NCBI RefSeq assembly: GCF_900099765.1
Contig: NZ_FNDX01000030.1
Location: 1-64,000 of the forward strand
Source of the DNA: Paenibacillus typhae
GTDB taxonomy: Bacteria; Bacillota; Bacilli; Paenibacillales; Paenibacillaceae
Length of the DNA: 64,000 nt
Direction: 5' to 3'
Of this stretch, positions 45,138 to 54,891 are shown piece after piece. The notes beneath the pieces were generated by a model that had not been told where the DNA came from, did no database searches, and was given only the letters and a program-made list of their open reading frames with translations. Within the stretch, counting starts at the first letter, position 1. The number at the start of each line of letters is the position of its first letter. A program made the translations under genes and the position numbers.

Positions 45138-47864
45138 ATGACAAAAATACCAGGCACAAGACGCATGTATCGGAAAGGAAATTACGCTAAGACGTATACA
45201 GAGGTTCCTGCTGTCCATCCCGGCAATGCGTGGCGGGAGGGCATGATCAGCGGAAACGGGGAGAACGGATATATCACCTCCGGCTCGCCGTACTCGGACA
45301 GCTTTATTTTTCAGAACATGTGGTTTAATTATCCTTCCAGAGACCCCAGAGTCATTCCGAAGGAATTAACCGCTCAGCTCCCGGATGCCCGGCAGAACGT
45401 CTTTAATCAAAACGATAGCTGGAAGATTACGGACGAGACCGGCGGGACGAGGAAAAGAACCTTTTACTATAGCTACCATCCGGGACATCAGCTCAGAGTT
45501 AACATACCCGATAAAGGGCATTTTTCCGGTTATGAGAGATGGACGAACTATGAAACGGCCGAGACGGGTGTTCGCTACAGCGATGAGAATGGGGAGTGGG
45601 TCCGCACATCTTTTACCTCCCGGGAGGATAATGTTTCGATTACGCAGCTCACTTCATCCTCTGCAGGGGCTAAGCTTCACCTGACCCTCTCCATAGATAA
45701 CATTACAGCTTTGAGCGGGGCATACGATGGCTTCAATGATTTGCAGTCACTCCAATATAAAAAGCTGGCGGACCCTAATGCGGATTATCTCGCGCAGGTT
45801 GTTCATTACCCATCCTATCCGGGAAGCGAGCTGGCCTATGGAGGATACGCAGGCTTGACCCGGGTAGTTGTGGTTAACGGTACTAAGGAAAAAGTACTTC
45901 TGGCCGACAGAAGCCTTGAACCGATGAACGTGTCCGGGACAGCAACCCCTGCGGTTCAGATTAAGGATGCAGATGCCGTATATTTAATTACACGCTCCAG
46001 AAGGACGCATTCCATGGGGAAAATAGACGATTTCTCCGCAATGACACAATACGATATTGTAGACCGGCTCTTTCAAGACACGAATGCAGTTGTGCAAAAA
46101 TATTCGGCTCCGGGCGGCGGGTTCAATTATGATGCGGCGCTTGCTGCCCATGCGCAGAAGCATTCAGCAGAGTTTAACGCAGTAAGCTTCAGCATTGAAG
46201 GCGACGGGCAGGATAAGGAGGCTGATAACCTGGCTTTGATCCATGCACAGCAATCAGCTCCGCAAAGAGTCAATCCTGCTTTTATGGAGCAGGTGTATAA
46301 CCAGGGAAGGTATGCCATGATCTGCTGCAGCGGTGCAAGCGCACCACGCTTGTATGGAATGTGGACGGGAGAATGGAATCCTGGCTGGCGCGGGATTTAT
46401 ACGCTGGATGCCAATGTGAATCTGCAGGTTGCCGCCATGAATACGGGCCATTTGACACAAGCGCAGCTTGGATATATTACTTTTTTTCTGAGGAATACTC
46501 CCGATTTCGAATATAATGCGCGGATGGCGTATGACATGCATGATGCGCTGCAGGTATCCGTTAACTCTGACGGCGACCGCGGAATGCACGTGGAATATGA
46601 CAATGATTATCCGTTTGAATACTGGAACGCGGGGGCAAGCTGGTGTCTTTTACCTATCTATGAGTACTGGCAGTGTTACGGCGATCAGCGGATTCCGATT
46701 AACGATAACATGCGGTTCGATGAACTGAAACCGGTTCTTGGTGTTCGTGATGGAGGCCTGAATGATGAGGAGTTCGCACAGCTTAAGGATAAAGGCTACC
46801 TGGATCTTGCGGAGGATCTTCTGCTCCCCCTGCTGACCAAGCAGGCTAACTTCTGGGAGCAGCTCTGCACGCCGGAGTACTACACGGATGTTAACGGAAA
46901 CGCTTGCCACCAGCACGGCAAAACCGCGCTGAATCCGGGTGAAAAATATCTGATTATTCCGGCGTATTCTCCCGAGAATCATCCCATCGGCTATAACAGC
47001 ACGATCACAGCTAATGCCACCATGGATATTTCAGCCGCGCGGGATGGCCTATCCATGGTCATTGCAATGGAGCAGGCAGTGAAGAGAGAGGGCTATGAAT
47101 ACGCAATAGCCAAATGGGAAGCATTGCTTAAGCTGCTGCCGGATTATAAATACGATTCGGACGGTGCCTTACGCGAGTGGGCTATGAATGAGTATACGGA
47201 GAATAACAACCACCGGCATTTGAGCCATCTCTATGCAGCATGGCCTGCCTATGAAACGCAGAACAATCCGGGGTTGGCACTAGCTGCCAAGACTGCGGTT
47301 GCCAACAGGGACCGGTATAACACCGGGGATGATACTGCAGGACATGGCTGGATGCATAAGGCGCTGGTTCAAGCCAGGCTGAAAAATGGTGACGGAGTGC
47401 TCTCCTCACTGCTTCCGATGATGAGGGATGCCGGGTACTACAGCTCCTTGATGACAGATCATGATTCTAACAGAAGGTGTAACTGCTATTGTTCAGATAC
47501 CTCCTTCGGCACAGTGGCAGCCGTCAATGAAGCCTTATTATTCTCGAATACCGGGGAAATAGAGGTTCTTCCGGCTTTGCCTTCCGATTGGCAAACCGGC
47601 TCCATAAATGGGCTTATGGCAAGAACAGGGGCCGAGGTTACGGCATTATCCTGGGATTTGCCCGCAGGAACGGTACTCGTGACATTGAACTCTCTCAGGG
47701 AGGATAATACCATCCGCATAAAGATAGGACTTCCATGGACAATGGCTATGGTTAACGGGAGTGAAGCCAAGATAGAGCAGAATGAGCAGGGGAAATATAT
47801 TCAATTAAGTCTTAGTGCAGGAGTAGAGATTACTGTTGTGTGGCAGCTGGTTGCCGAACATTAG
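45138..47864 (+). CDS. GH95-family glycoside hydrolase (alpha-fucosidase/galactosidase type), cytoplasmic
   Basis: The 908-residue enzyme fits GH95, which cleaves alpha-L-fucosidic or alpha-L-galactosidic bonds by inversion. It has an N-terminal beta-sandwich (GNAWREGMISGNGENGY), an (alpha/alpha)6 barrel with LYGMWTGEWNPGWRGIYTLD, NNHRHLSHLYAAWP and GHGWMHKALVQARL, and a C-terminal beta domain (VLPALPSDW). It has no signal peptide, so it acts on imported glycans. TATAAT at 45093-45098 lacks a good -35, as is usual for an AraC-activated promoter. AGGAGG precedes ATG 45138. Confidence 0.85.
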   Translation: MTKIPGTRRMYRKGNYAKTYTEVPAVHPGNAWREGMISGNGENGYITSGSPYSDSFIFQNMWFNYPSRDPRVIPKELTAQLPDARQNVFNQNDSWKITDETGGTRKRTFYYSYHPGHQLRVNIPDKGHFSGYERWTNYETAETGVRYSDENGEWVRTSFTSREDNVSITQLTSSSAGAKLHLTLSIDNITALSGAYDGFNDLQSLQYKKLADPNADYLAQVVHYPSYPGSELAYGGYAGLTRVVVVNGTKEKVLLADRSLEPMNVSGTATPAVQIKDADAVYLITRSRRTHSMGKIDDFSAMTQYDIVDRLFQDTNAVVQKYSAPGGGFNYDAALAAHAQKHSAEFNAVSFSIEGDGQDKEADNLALIHAQQSAPQRVNPAFMEQVYNQGRYAMICCSGASAPRLYGMWTGEWNPGWRGIYTLDANVNLQVAAMNTGHLTQAQLGYITFFLRNTPDFEYNARMAYDMHDALQVSVNSDGDRGMHVEYDNDYPFEYWNAGASWCLLPIYEYWQCYGDQRIPINDNMRFDELKPVLGVRDGGLNDEEFAQLKDKGYLDLAEDLLLPLLTKQANFWEQLCTPEYYTDVNGNACHQHGKTALNPGEKYLIIPAYSPENHPIGYNSTITANATMDISAARDGLSMVIAMEQAVKREGYEYAIAKWEALLKLLPDYKYDSDGALREWAMNEYTENNNHRHLSHLYAAWPAYETQNNPGLALAAKTAVANRDRYNTGDDTAGHGWMHKALVQARLKNGDGVLSSLLPMMRDAGYYSSLMTDHDSNRRCNCYCSDTSFGTVAAVNEALLFSNTGEIEVLPALPSDWQTGSINGLMARTGAEVTALSWDLPAGTVLVTLNSLREDNTIRIKIGLPWTMAMVNGSEAKIEQNEQGKYIQLSLSAGVEITVVWQLVAEH

Positions 47865-47902
47865 GGTAATACTGGCTTATCAAGCGGTTAAAGATCACTA
47901 GG

Positions 47903-47947
47903 ATAAACCAATTCGAATCGGGAACGATCGGAATTGGTTTATTTTTA
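47903..47947 (+). terminator. GH95 terminator related to the hairpin at 80-125
   Basis: AAACCAATTC (47905-47914) pairs perfectly with GAATTGGTTT (47931-47940), followed by ATTTTTAT. The loop (AATCGGGAACGAT) and the bases after it (CCATCGTAT) resemble the sigK-side hairpin. Confidence 0.75.
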
Positions 47948-48045
47948 TGCCATCGTATATGTGAAAATGACCGCAAGACCTGCAGAAGCTATAACATTTT
48001 ACCGGTGCCGTTAAAAGATAAGTATTCAAATCTTAAAGTTTCTGA

Positions 48046-48075
48046 TATAGTTTAAACGTAATTATTACGATTAAA
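48046..48075 (+). promoter_or_regulatory. Zur (zinc) operator and -10 of the FecCD importer operon
   Basis: The core CGTAATTATTACG (48057-48069) is a perfect palindrome that matches the Bacillus Zur consensus TCGTAATNATTACGA at 14 of 15 bases, and the symmetry extends to 48051-48075 with one mismatch. The -10 candidate TATAGT (48046-48051) lies directly upstream, so a bound repressor would block the start. The CGTAAT half-sites favour Zur over Fur (TGATAAT) and PerR (TTATAAT). Confidence 0.8.
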
Positions 48076-48098
48076 CTACAGGTAAGGAGATTTAAAAG

Positions 48099-49106
48099 AT
48101 GAAGCATACGAAAATCCTGCTATTAATCTCTATGTTGTTAACAGTTATTCTGCTGGCTGCATGCAGTTCGTCCACTACGAATCAATCGGAACCAGCCTCG
48201 ATACTTGTGACGGATGAATCGCCGGAAGCGATTTTTGAACCGCAGCAAATGATTGATGCCTCAGGCGAACAGCTTGAATTTCAATCAAAAGTAGAGAAGG
48301 TAGCCTGCGTGGTGTCCCTTTGTGTAGATATAGTGGCGGAGCTTGGGATGGAGCCTGCAGCGATCGGGGAGAGTGGTGTGCGTACCATCGCTACGGCAGA
48401 AGAATTTTACGGGGAGCATGGGACAACCTTTCCTTCCATTGGCGGGAGCTTCTTCGAGCCTAATCTGGAGGATATTATAACAGTAAAGCCTGATCTGGTC
48501 ATTGGGTTGCTGGGAGTGCACGATTCCTTGCGTGAGGGGCTTGCAGGTGCGGTGCCTGTGTATCTGGCTCAACCCAAAACGTATACAGATTCGGTTAAGC
48601 TTCTGGAGGACATCGGAAAGCTTACTGGACGAACAGAAGAAGCCAAGGCTGCAGCAGAGAAATTCTTACGCAAGCTTGATGAAGCGAAACAGAAAGCACC
48701 AAAGGATAAAAAAGCGCTGATTATGTACGGATCAGATGTCAATTTTTCAATAGTAACCGATAGTGGTCTTGGGGGCTCCGTATTAAAGGAAGTAAGTAAT
48801 TACCCGTTTAAGGTGAATGATCCGTCGGAAGATCCATATGGAGAAGGAAGTATCCAGTATTCACTAGAGAAGCTGCTGGAAGAAAATCCTGATGTGATTT
48901 TCGTAGAAAGTTATTCGTACAGCCCTGGTACAAAAGCTTTATCCGAGCAAATGCAAGAGCTGCCCTTATGGAGCAAGCTGAAGGCTGTTCAGGAACAGAA
49001 TGTGATTGAAGTCCGTTCCCCGATCTGGGGAGACGGCCGTGGAACCCGTTCGCTTGGTATTCTGCTCGATGAAGCGCTGGAAGCCTTGTATCCGGATCTG
49101 TTTTAA
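48099..49106 (+). CDS. FecB-type metal-chelate-binding lipoprotein
   Basis: The 335-residue lipoprotein has a signal ending at ILLAAC (Cys22) and a cluster A-II binding fold with the long helix between lobes (TGRTEEAKAAAEKFL). It shows VACVVSLCVDIVAELG and LEDIITVKPDLVIG, standard for siderophore, heme or cobalamin binding proteins. The Zur box suggests a zinc-chelate ligand, but the protein sequence alone would have been called siderophore-binding. AAGGAG precedes ATG 48099. No ATPase gene follows. Confidence 0.88.
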   Translation: MKHTKILLLISMLLTVILLAACSSSTTNQSEPASILVTDESPEAIFEPQQMIDASGEQLEFQSKVEKVACVVSLCVDIVAELGMEPAAIGESGVRTIATAEEFYGEHGTTFPSIGGSFFEPNLEDIITVKPDLVIGLLGVHDSLREGLAGAVPVYLAQPKTYTDSVKLLEDIGKLTGRTEEAKAAAEKFLRKLDEAKQKAPKDKKALIMYGSDVNFSIVTDSGLGGSVLKEVSNYPFKVNDPSEDPYGEGSIQYSLEKLLEENPDVIFVESYSYSPGTKALSEQMQELPLWSKLKAVQEQNVIEVRSPIWGDGRGTRSLGILLDEALEALYPDLF

Positions 49107-49126
49107 ATAGGAGAAGGTGAATTCGG

Positions 49127-50158
49127 ATGCGAATGGAACCGCAGATCAGCAGGATGGGCAGGAGAAGTTTTCTTTTTCCGGCAGTTATATTGTGTTCACT
49201 GCTTGCAGGAGTGGCTATTTTCAATATAAGCTCGGGGTCACCGGAGATCCCGTTGCAGGAGCTGGGCAGCATTATTTTTCAGCGGACAGGCACTGATCTG
49301 CAGAATACCGTTGTCTGGGAGATGAGAATTCCCCGTGTGCTGCTCGGTCTGCTTGTCGGGATGATGCTTGGTGCTGCAGGCACGCTTATGCAGGCTGCAA
49401 TGAACAACAAGCTGGCAGGACCTGAGATGCTGGGTGTCTCATCTGGAGCCTCGCTTGCCATGGCTGCTGTCACCGTGCTGCATTTGCCGGTTGCACTCAT
49501 TATGCATCCGGTAATCGCCTTATGTGGAGGTCTGCTCGGCGGGTTATGCGTCGTGTTATCGGCACGAGGGAGCCGGGGGGCGGCTGGTATGCTTTTAATC
49601 GGCATGTCTGTCTCTGCTATTCTGAATGGATTGCTCATTGTTCTGATCGCACTGGCGACGAGTAATGATGTGAACCTGCTCTACACCTATCTGCTTGGTT
49701 CGCTGGCTAACCGCAGCTGGGATCATGTCCTGTCTATGCTTCCCTGGACCCTTATCGCACTCCCGGTTGCTTTTATGTTTGCCCGCACCCTATATTTGCT
49801 GCAATTAGGAGATGAGGCAGCCGCAGGGCTGGGGATCAAAGTGCTGCGTGTACGCGTTCTTGTTCTGGGAGTATGTACGGGATTGGTAGCCATAACCGTC
49901 GCCCAATGCGGTCCGATCGGGTATATCGCCCTGATCGCACCTCATATCATCCGTACCTTGCTGGGGACAGCGGATTTACGTCAGATACTGCCGTTAGCGG
50001 TGTTGGCGGGTGGCGTTTTGTTAGTCACGGCAGATACGGTTGCGCGGCTGTTGTTTTATCCTATGGAGATTCCCGTCGGGGTGTGGACGACACTGCTTGG
50101 CGGGGGCGTGTTCCTGCTGCTTTTTTTGAAGCGTGAAGGAGGAGGAGGCAATGATTAA
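49127..50158 (+). CDS. FecCD-type ABC permease
   Basis: The 343-residue permease has about ten helices and the FecCD hallmarks MRIPRVLLGLLVGMMLGAAG, NKLAGPEMLGVSSGASLAM and CGPIGYIALIAPHIIR. It forms the channel with the next permease. The two reading frames overlap by 8 bases. Confidence 0.93.
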   Translation: MRMEPQISRMGRRSFLFPAVILCSLLAGVAIFNISSGSPEIPLQELGSIIFQRTGTDLQNTVVWEMRIPRVLLGLLVGMMLGAAGTLMQAAMNNKLAGPEMLGVSSGASLAMAAVTVLHLPVALIMHPVIALCGGLLGGLCVVLSARGSRGAAGMLLIGMSVSAILNGLLIVLIALATSNDVNLLYTYLLGSLANRSWDHVLSMLPWTLIALPVAFMFARTLYLLQLGDEAAAGLGIKVLRVRVLVLGVCTGLVAITVAQCGPIGYIALIAPHIIRTLLGTADLRQILPLAVLAGGVLLVTADTVARLLFYPMEIPVGVWTTLLGGGVFLLLFLKREGGGGND

Positions 50159-51212
50159 GAAAGGGGGAAAGGAAGGAGTTCAGGGACTGAGGATAAAAGG
50201 AACCTGCCTTTGCCTTTTGCTGGGTATCGCTATGATGTTCATCCTGCATATTGGACTTGGTAAAGCTTCACTGACGCCTGAGCAGGTCGTGCAGGCTTTG
50301 TTTGACCATGGCAGCGATGAGGACCTTCGTTATATCGTCTGGAATTTAAGATTGCCCCGTGCGTTAATTGCTGTTGCCGCCGGGTTGATGCTGGGTACTG
50401 CCGGAGCCATCCTCCAGGTGGTCATGCGCAATCCGCTTGTGGAGCCCGGCCTTGTAGGTGCATCCTCCGGGGCCGTGCTGTCTGCGGTGCTCTGGCTTAG
50501 CTTTGCGGCTGATTCTCTGGTCCGCGCTGTACCGCTGACTGTTGTCGCTTTATTTGGCGGACTGGGGGCAGTGTTATTGGTGGTTACACTCAATGCGGGA
50601 CATGCCGGCAATAGAACAAGGCTTGCGCTAATAGGCCTGATAGTGACAGCTATACTACAGTCGGCAACCTCGCTATTTCTTTTGCAGGGCCAGCAAGGCT
50701 TGTCCACCATTTTTTTATGGACATTTGGTTCTCTGAATGGACGGAGCTGGTCCAGCTGGGCCTTGCTCTGGCCATGGACGATCCTCGGCCTGCTGCTGTC
50801 CATGATGTATGCGAGAAAAGCGGAGCTGCTGCAATTAGGGGATGCTACCGCCGCCGGATTGGGCCTTAACGTAAACAGGTCCAGGGTAATGCTGCTGATC
50901 ATTGCCTCAGGGTTAACTGCAGCTACGGTTTCCGTAGTAGGAGCTATTGGCTTTATTGGGCTTATAGGACCACATATCGCTGCTCTGCTTGCAGGACGAA
51001 AACCGCCAGTGCTATTTCCGGTCAGCGCTTTGCTGTCAGCCTTATTATTGCTTGCTTCTGATTGGATCGGACAAAGCATCACGCTCAGGCTGCCCTTTCC
51101 GGGCATGGAGAACCATCAGACCAGCCTGCCGGTTGGGGCGGTTACTACGCTGCTGGGGGCGCCGTTTTTTCTGTTTTTGCTGCGGAAATCATTGCTGAAA
51201 AATAAAGCTTAA
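50151..51212 (+). CDS. FecCD-type ABC permease
   Basis: The 353-residue partner permease has RLPRALIAVAAGLMLGTAG, NPLVEPGLVGASSGA and GAIGFIGLIGPHIA. I chose ATG 50151, behind GGAGGAGG; an in-frame GTG at 50133 would place that site inside the gene. The operon ends here. The importer's ATPase must come from elsewhere, as in some Bacillota where one ATPase serves several FecCD systems. Confidence 0.92.
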   Translation: MIKKGGKEGVQGLRIKGTCLCLLLGIAMMFILHIGLGKASLTPEQVVQALFDHGSDEDLRYIVWNLRLPRALIAVAAGLMLGTAGAILQVVMRNPLVEPGLVGASSGAVLSAVLWLSFAADSLVRAVPLTVVALFGGLGAVLLVVTLNAGHAGNRTRLALIGLIVTAILQSATSLFLLQGQQGLSTIFLWTFGSLNGRSWSSWALLWPWTILGLLLSMMYARKAELLQLGDATAAGLGLNVNRSRVMLLIIASGLTAATVSVVGAIGFIGLIGPHIAALLAGRKPPVLFPVSALLSALLLLASDWIGQSITLRLPFPGMENHQTSLPVGAVTTLLGAPFFLFLLRKSLLKNKA

Positions 51213-51245
51213 ACGGCTTGTCTCCGGATGAGCCGTTTTTATTTT
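51211..51245 (+). terminator. FecCD operon terminator
   Basis: AAACGGCT (51211-51218) pairs with AGCCGTTT (51231-51238), followed by TTATTTT. Confidence 0.85.
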
Positions 51246-51407
51246 GAAGAGTAGAATTATCCGGGATTAGAGACCAGTCTACTATTTATTTCAAATGATA
51301 ATTGTGATGAAATCTCCCAGACTTGCCCTCCAACCTATGAGAGCGTATTCTTAAATATAGAAATGATCTATCAGAGCACGAGAATTTTGGAAAGTGGGGC
51401 TAGTTGA

Positions 51408-53795
51408 ATGATAAGAGCAACTGAAGATAATGAATATTATGAGCTGTCAAGTCCGACGATTCTGCCCAAGGCTTCGGGCTTCCTGTGGAATGAGCAAATG
51501 ATGATCCATATGAACTGCAGGGGGTATGCGGTAGCCCAGTTTATGCAGCCTGAGCCTGCGAAGTATTCGTATGCCCCGAATCTGGAGGCCAAGACCTTCA
51601 TGCAGCCGGAGCAGCCTTATTATGCACATCATCCCGGCCGGTTTGTCTATATTAAGGATGAGGAGAGCGGCGAGCTATTCTCGGCTCCATATGAGCCTGT
51701 CCGTACGCCTCCGGATCACTATACCTTTGCTGTAGGCAAACATAATATTGTCTGGAAAATAGAGCGTAACGGCATTGCCGTCGAAATGACGCTGAGCCTG
51801 CCCAAAAATGAGCCGATGGAGCTGTGGCGGGTGAAGGTGACCAATCTGTCCTCCGCTGCCCGGAAAATTAGCATGTACCCCTATTTCACCATCGGGTACA
51901 TGTCCTGGATGAACCAGTCCGGTGAGTATAAGGAAGCTCTGCAGGGGATCGTAGCTACGGCCGTCACACCTTACCAGAAATACCAGGACTATGACAAGAT
52001 CAAACACCTGAAAGACAAGACGTTCCTTCTTGCCGATCAATCTCCCCATGCCTGGGAGGTAAATCAGGAAGCCTTTGAAGGAGAGGGCGGAATCGGCTCG
52101 CCGTCAGCACTCAAAAGCGAATTGCTGGCCAACGGGGAAGCGCGCTATGAAACGCCCGTAGCCGTTTTTCAGTACAGTATCGGTCTTGCTCCGGGCGAAG
52201 AACGGGAATACCGTTTCGTGTTTGGACCCGCTCATGATGAGCAGGAGATTGCCGATATCCGTCGGCGGCTGTTCCTGACTACCAACGCAGCCGGTGAAGA
52301 CGGATTTGTGCTCGCTGAGCAGGAGTATGCGGAATATATTCAGGAGGGAAAAGGCTGCATTGAAATAACCACTCCGGATGCGGACCTTGATAATCTGGTT
52401 AACCACTGGCTGCCCCGGCAGATGTACTACCACGGCCAGACGAACCGTCTGACGACAGATCCCCAGACCCGGAATTATCTGCAGGATAATATGGGCATGA
52501 GTTATATTAAGCCGCACATGGCGAGAGAGGCCTTCCTGACAGCCCTGAGCCAGCAGAATGTAAGCGGAGCCATGCCGGATGGCATTATTTTGCATGAAGC
52601 GGCTGAGCTTAAATATATCAACCAGGTTCCGCATACAGATCACTGCGTCTGGCTGCCGATCTGCCTCATTACCTATCTGGATGAGACGGATGATTACAGC
52701 ATCCTGGAAGAGGTGGTTCCATATTCGGGCGGAGAGGAAACCGGCACTGTCTTCGAGCACATCGACCGGGCCATGCACTGGCTCATCCATGAGCGGGACG
52801 GAAGAGGTCTGAATTATATTAATCAAGGCGACTGGTGCGACCCGATGAATATGGTCGGCTATAAGGGCGCAGGCGTATCCGGATGGCTGACGATAGCGAC
52901 AGCGTATGCTTTTATGATCTGGGCGGATATCTGCGAACACAGCGGCCGGCCGGAGAACGGGAAGACTTTCCGTCAGGCTGCGGATGAGACAAATGCTGTA
53001 GTCAATCAATATTTCTGGGACGGCGAGTGGTATGCGCGGGGAATCACCGATGACAATGTAGTGTTCGGCATCAGCGAGGATAAAGAAGGCCGGATCTTCA
53101 TTAATCCGCAGGGCTGGGCGCTGCTTAGCGGTGCGGCCGATGAGGAGAAGCGGGAGAAGCTGATGAGATCAGTCCGCGAACAGCTGGAAACCCCGTATGG
53201 TGTGGAAAAGCTGGCACCCTCCTACACCGCTATGCGGGAAGATGTAGGCCGGGTAACGCAAAAACATCCGGGGACAGCCGAGAACGGGGCGGTCTATAAT
53301 CATGCCGCAGCCTTTTACATCTATGGGCTATATGCGGTGGGCGAACAGGATGATGCCTACCGCCTGCTGCGCAAAATGCTTCCGGGACCCGACATCGAGG
53401 ACATTATCCAGCGGGGCCAGCTGCCGGTCTTTATTCCGAACTATTACCGCGGAGCCTACAGACAGTTTCCGAAGACGGCCGGACGCTCCAGCCATCTTTT
53501 TAATACAGGAACCGTGCCGTGGGTATACCGCTGTCTGATAGACGGCCTGTTCGGGCTGCAGGGTAACCGTGAAGGACTGCAGGTGCGGCCGCAGCTGCCT
53601 TCGGAGTGGAATGAGGCTGTGGTAAAACGTACCTTCAGAGGCGCACAGCTGCATGTTGAAATGAAGCGTGAAGCCGGAGTTACGGCTGCAGAGGTTTATC
53701 TGGACGGTGAGCTTGTCCGGGACGGTGTCCTTAAAGGGCTGGAAGCAGGAGGACAATATAAGGTGCTTGTTAAGCTTCCTGCGGTTAGCGGTTAA
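51408..53795 (+). CDS. GH94-like glycoside phosphorylase, cytoplasmic
   Basis: The 795-residue protein fits GH94, whose members split beta-linked disaccharides with phosphate to give a sugar 1-phosphate (cellobiose, chitobiose and cellobionate phosphorylases). An N-terminal beta-sandwich (about residues 1-270) precedes an (alpha/alpha)6 barrel with the catalytic-Asp motif QGDWCDPMN (residues 475-478), AENGAVYNHAAAF and GRSSHLFNTGTVPWVYR, which align with phosphate-binding parts of the family. The usual GDWND reads GDWCD, and the next residue is Pro. The substrate is unknown. There is no signal peptide, and the gene is monocistronic. Confidence 0.8.
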   Translation: MIRATEDNEYYELSSPTILPKASGFLWNEQMMIHMNCRGYAVAQFMQPEPAKYSYAPNLEAKTFMQPEQPYYAHHPGRFVYIKDEESGELFSAPYEPVRTPPDHYTFAVGKHNIVWKIERNGIAVEMTLSLPKNEPMELWRVKVTNLSSAARKISMYPYFTIGYMSWMNQSGEYKEALQGIVATAVTPYQKYQDYDKIKHLKDKTFLLADQSPHAWEVNQEAFEGEGGIGSPSALKSELLANGEARYETPVAVFQYSIGLAPGEEREYRFVFGPAHDEQEIADIRRRLFLTTNAAGEDGFVLAEQEYAEYIQEGKGCIEITTPDADLDNLVNHWLPRQMYYHGQTNRLTTDPQTRNYLQDNMGMSYIKPHMAREAFLTALSQQNVSGAMPDGIILHEAAELKYINQVPHTDHCVWLPICLITYLDETDDYSILEEVVPYSGGEETGTVFEHIDRAMHWLIHERDGRGLNYINQGDWCDPMNMVGYKGAGVSGWLTIATAYAFMIWADICEHSGRPENGKTFRQAADETNAVVNQYFWDGEWYARGITDDNVVFGISEDKEGRIFINPQGWALLSGAADEEKREKLMRSVREQLETPYGVEKLAPSYTAMREDVGRVTQKHPGTAENGAVYNHAAAFYIYGLYAVGEQDDAYRLLRKMLPGPDIEDIIQRGQLPVFIPNYYRGAYRQFPKTAGRSSHLFNTGTVPWVYRCLIDGLFGLQGNREGLQVRPQLPSEWNEAVVKRTFRGAQLHVEMKREAGVTAAEVYLDGELVRDGVLKGLEAGGQYKVLVKLPAVSG

Positions 53796-53811
53796 TGCTT
53801 AAGTAACATAA

Positions 53812-53862
53812 AATGCCCAACCGGTTCCAGGGAGAGCAGAATCCCGGAGCCGGTTGGGCATT
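53812..53862. terminator. Bidirectional terminator
   Basis: AATGCCCAACCGG (53812-53824) pairs with CCGGTTGGGCATT (53850-53862) between the convergent GH94 and GntR genes. Confidence 0.8.
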
Positions 53863-53872
53863 AACACTTTAT

Positions 53873-54238
53873 TTAGTAGATTCCCTTTAAAAGGGCAATC
53901 ACTTCATCAATCGTGAGGCCGAAGGATTTGTAATAATCCGTATCGGTCACCATCTGCTTCAGGATCATTTCATTGCGTTTCTTGACCTTCTCATCGGCCG
54001 ACAGCCCGGTGACAAAACAGCCTTTACCTGTCACGGTATAAATCAGACCGCTTCGTTCCAGCTCCTCCCAGGCTTTTTTCACGGTAATGATACTGACAGA
54101 CAGCTCGACAGCTGCCTGGCGGATGGGCGGTAGAATATAGCCGCTTTCCAGCTCTCCCTTAAGAATCTGTGCACTGATCTGATCGAATAGCTGTTGATAG
54201 ATTGGTTTATCAGAGGTGTTCGAAATTGCAATATTCAT
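53873..54238 (-). CDS. GntR-family regulator (YtrA subfamily)
   Basis: The 121-residue protein has an N-terminal winged helix (PIYQQLFDQISAQI, LPPIRQAAVELSVSIITVKKAW, GKGCFV) and only a short helical tail, typical of the YtrA group that controls neighbouring ABC transporters. Its ATG overlaps the permease stop (TAATG). It is the last gene of the operon and probably binds the palindrome at the operon promoter. Confidence 0.92.
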   Translation of the reverse strand: MNIAISNTSDKPIYQQLFDQISAQILKGELESGYILPPIRQAAVELSVSIITVKKAWEELERSGLIYTVTGKGCFVTGLSADEKVKKRNEMILKQMVTDTDYYKSFGLTIDEVIALLKGIY

Positions 54239-54891
54239 TAGATTTCCACTTTCAAGAATCGTTTGTAGCCAATATGATAAGCTAAAAATGTGAATATTGC
54301 AAAAATCGCGATACAGGCAAATAAGATGGAGAGTTGTGTAGTTATGCTGTCAGCGCCGCTTCCTTTAAACAGGTCATGCACTAAAGGGCTTTGAATGCCC
54401 AGCCATTCTGCACCCCCGGCGAACAGGGTAGCAGCAGTAATCGATACGATGGAGGCTGCGCCGTATTTATACGCTGTCTTGTAATACATAGCAATAAACA
54501 GAAGATTAAAGATGGCGAGCATCACCAGACACAGCCCCCAGAAACCAATGGACGGCGCAAAGAAATAATAGGTCAGATTCGGATATAGGCGGACACTGAT
54601 CAGGCCATAGATGACAGCAATCACAATATGCAACAGCTCCAAAAGAACAATTAAGGCGACCTTCGCTTTGACGATATCCTTTTTGGCTACGGGCAGCATC
54701 CCGGTGAACATGAGATCATTCTGGCTTTTATACCCGCCGAACAAATTCGGTACTGTTATAAAACAAAAGTATAGGATAACAAGAAAATACAGCCAGCCCG
54801 GGATTAACATCAAAGCGCCTGTCAAAAGGGGCAATATGTAGAAGAATGGATTTACGCCTAACTTGAGTTCTTTGAGCAGTAAATTATACAT
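54238..54891 (-). CDS. ABC-2 type membrane protein
   Basis: The 217-residue protein has about six predicted helices and starts with YNLLLKELKLGVNPFFYILP, the pattern of small ABC-2 permeases in GntR-linked operons. Its start overlaps the ATPase end by 8 bases. The substrate is unknown; relatives respond to cell-envelope stress. Confidence 0.85.
   Translation of the reverse strand: MYNLLLKELKLGVNPFFYILPLLTGALMLIPGWLYFLVILYFCFITVPNLFGGYKSQNDLMFTGMLPVAKKDIVKAKVALIVLLELLHIVIAVIYGLISVRLYPNLTYYFFAPSIGFWGLCLVMLAIFNLLFIAMYYKTAYKYGAASIVSITAATLFAGGAEWLGIQSPLVHDLFKGSGADSITTQLSILFACIAIFAIFTFLAYHIGYKRFLKVEI

Noticed and set aside
51285-51305. Fur-like box (TGATAATTGTGATGA) upstream of the GH94 gene
   Set aside because: Only the left half matches the 7-1-7 consensus, and a phosphorylase is not an expected Fur target.
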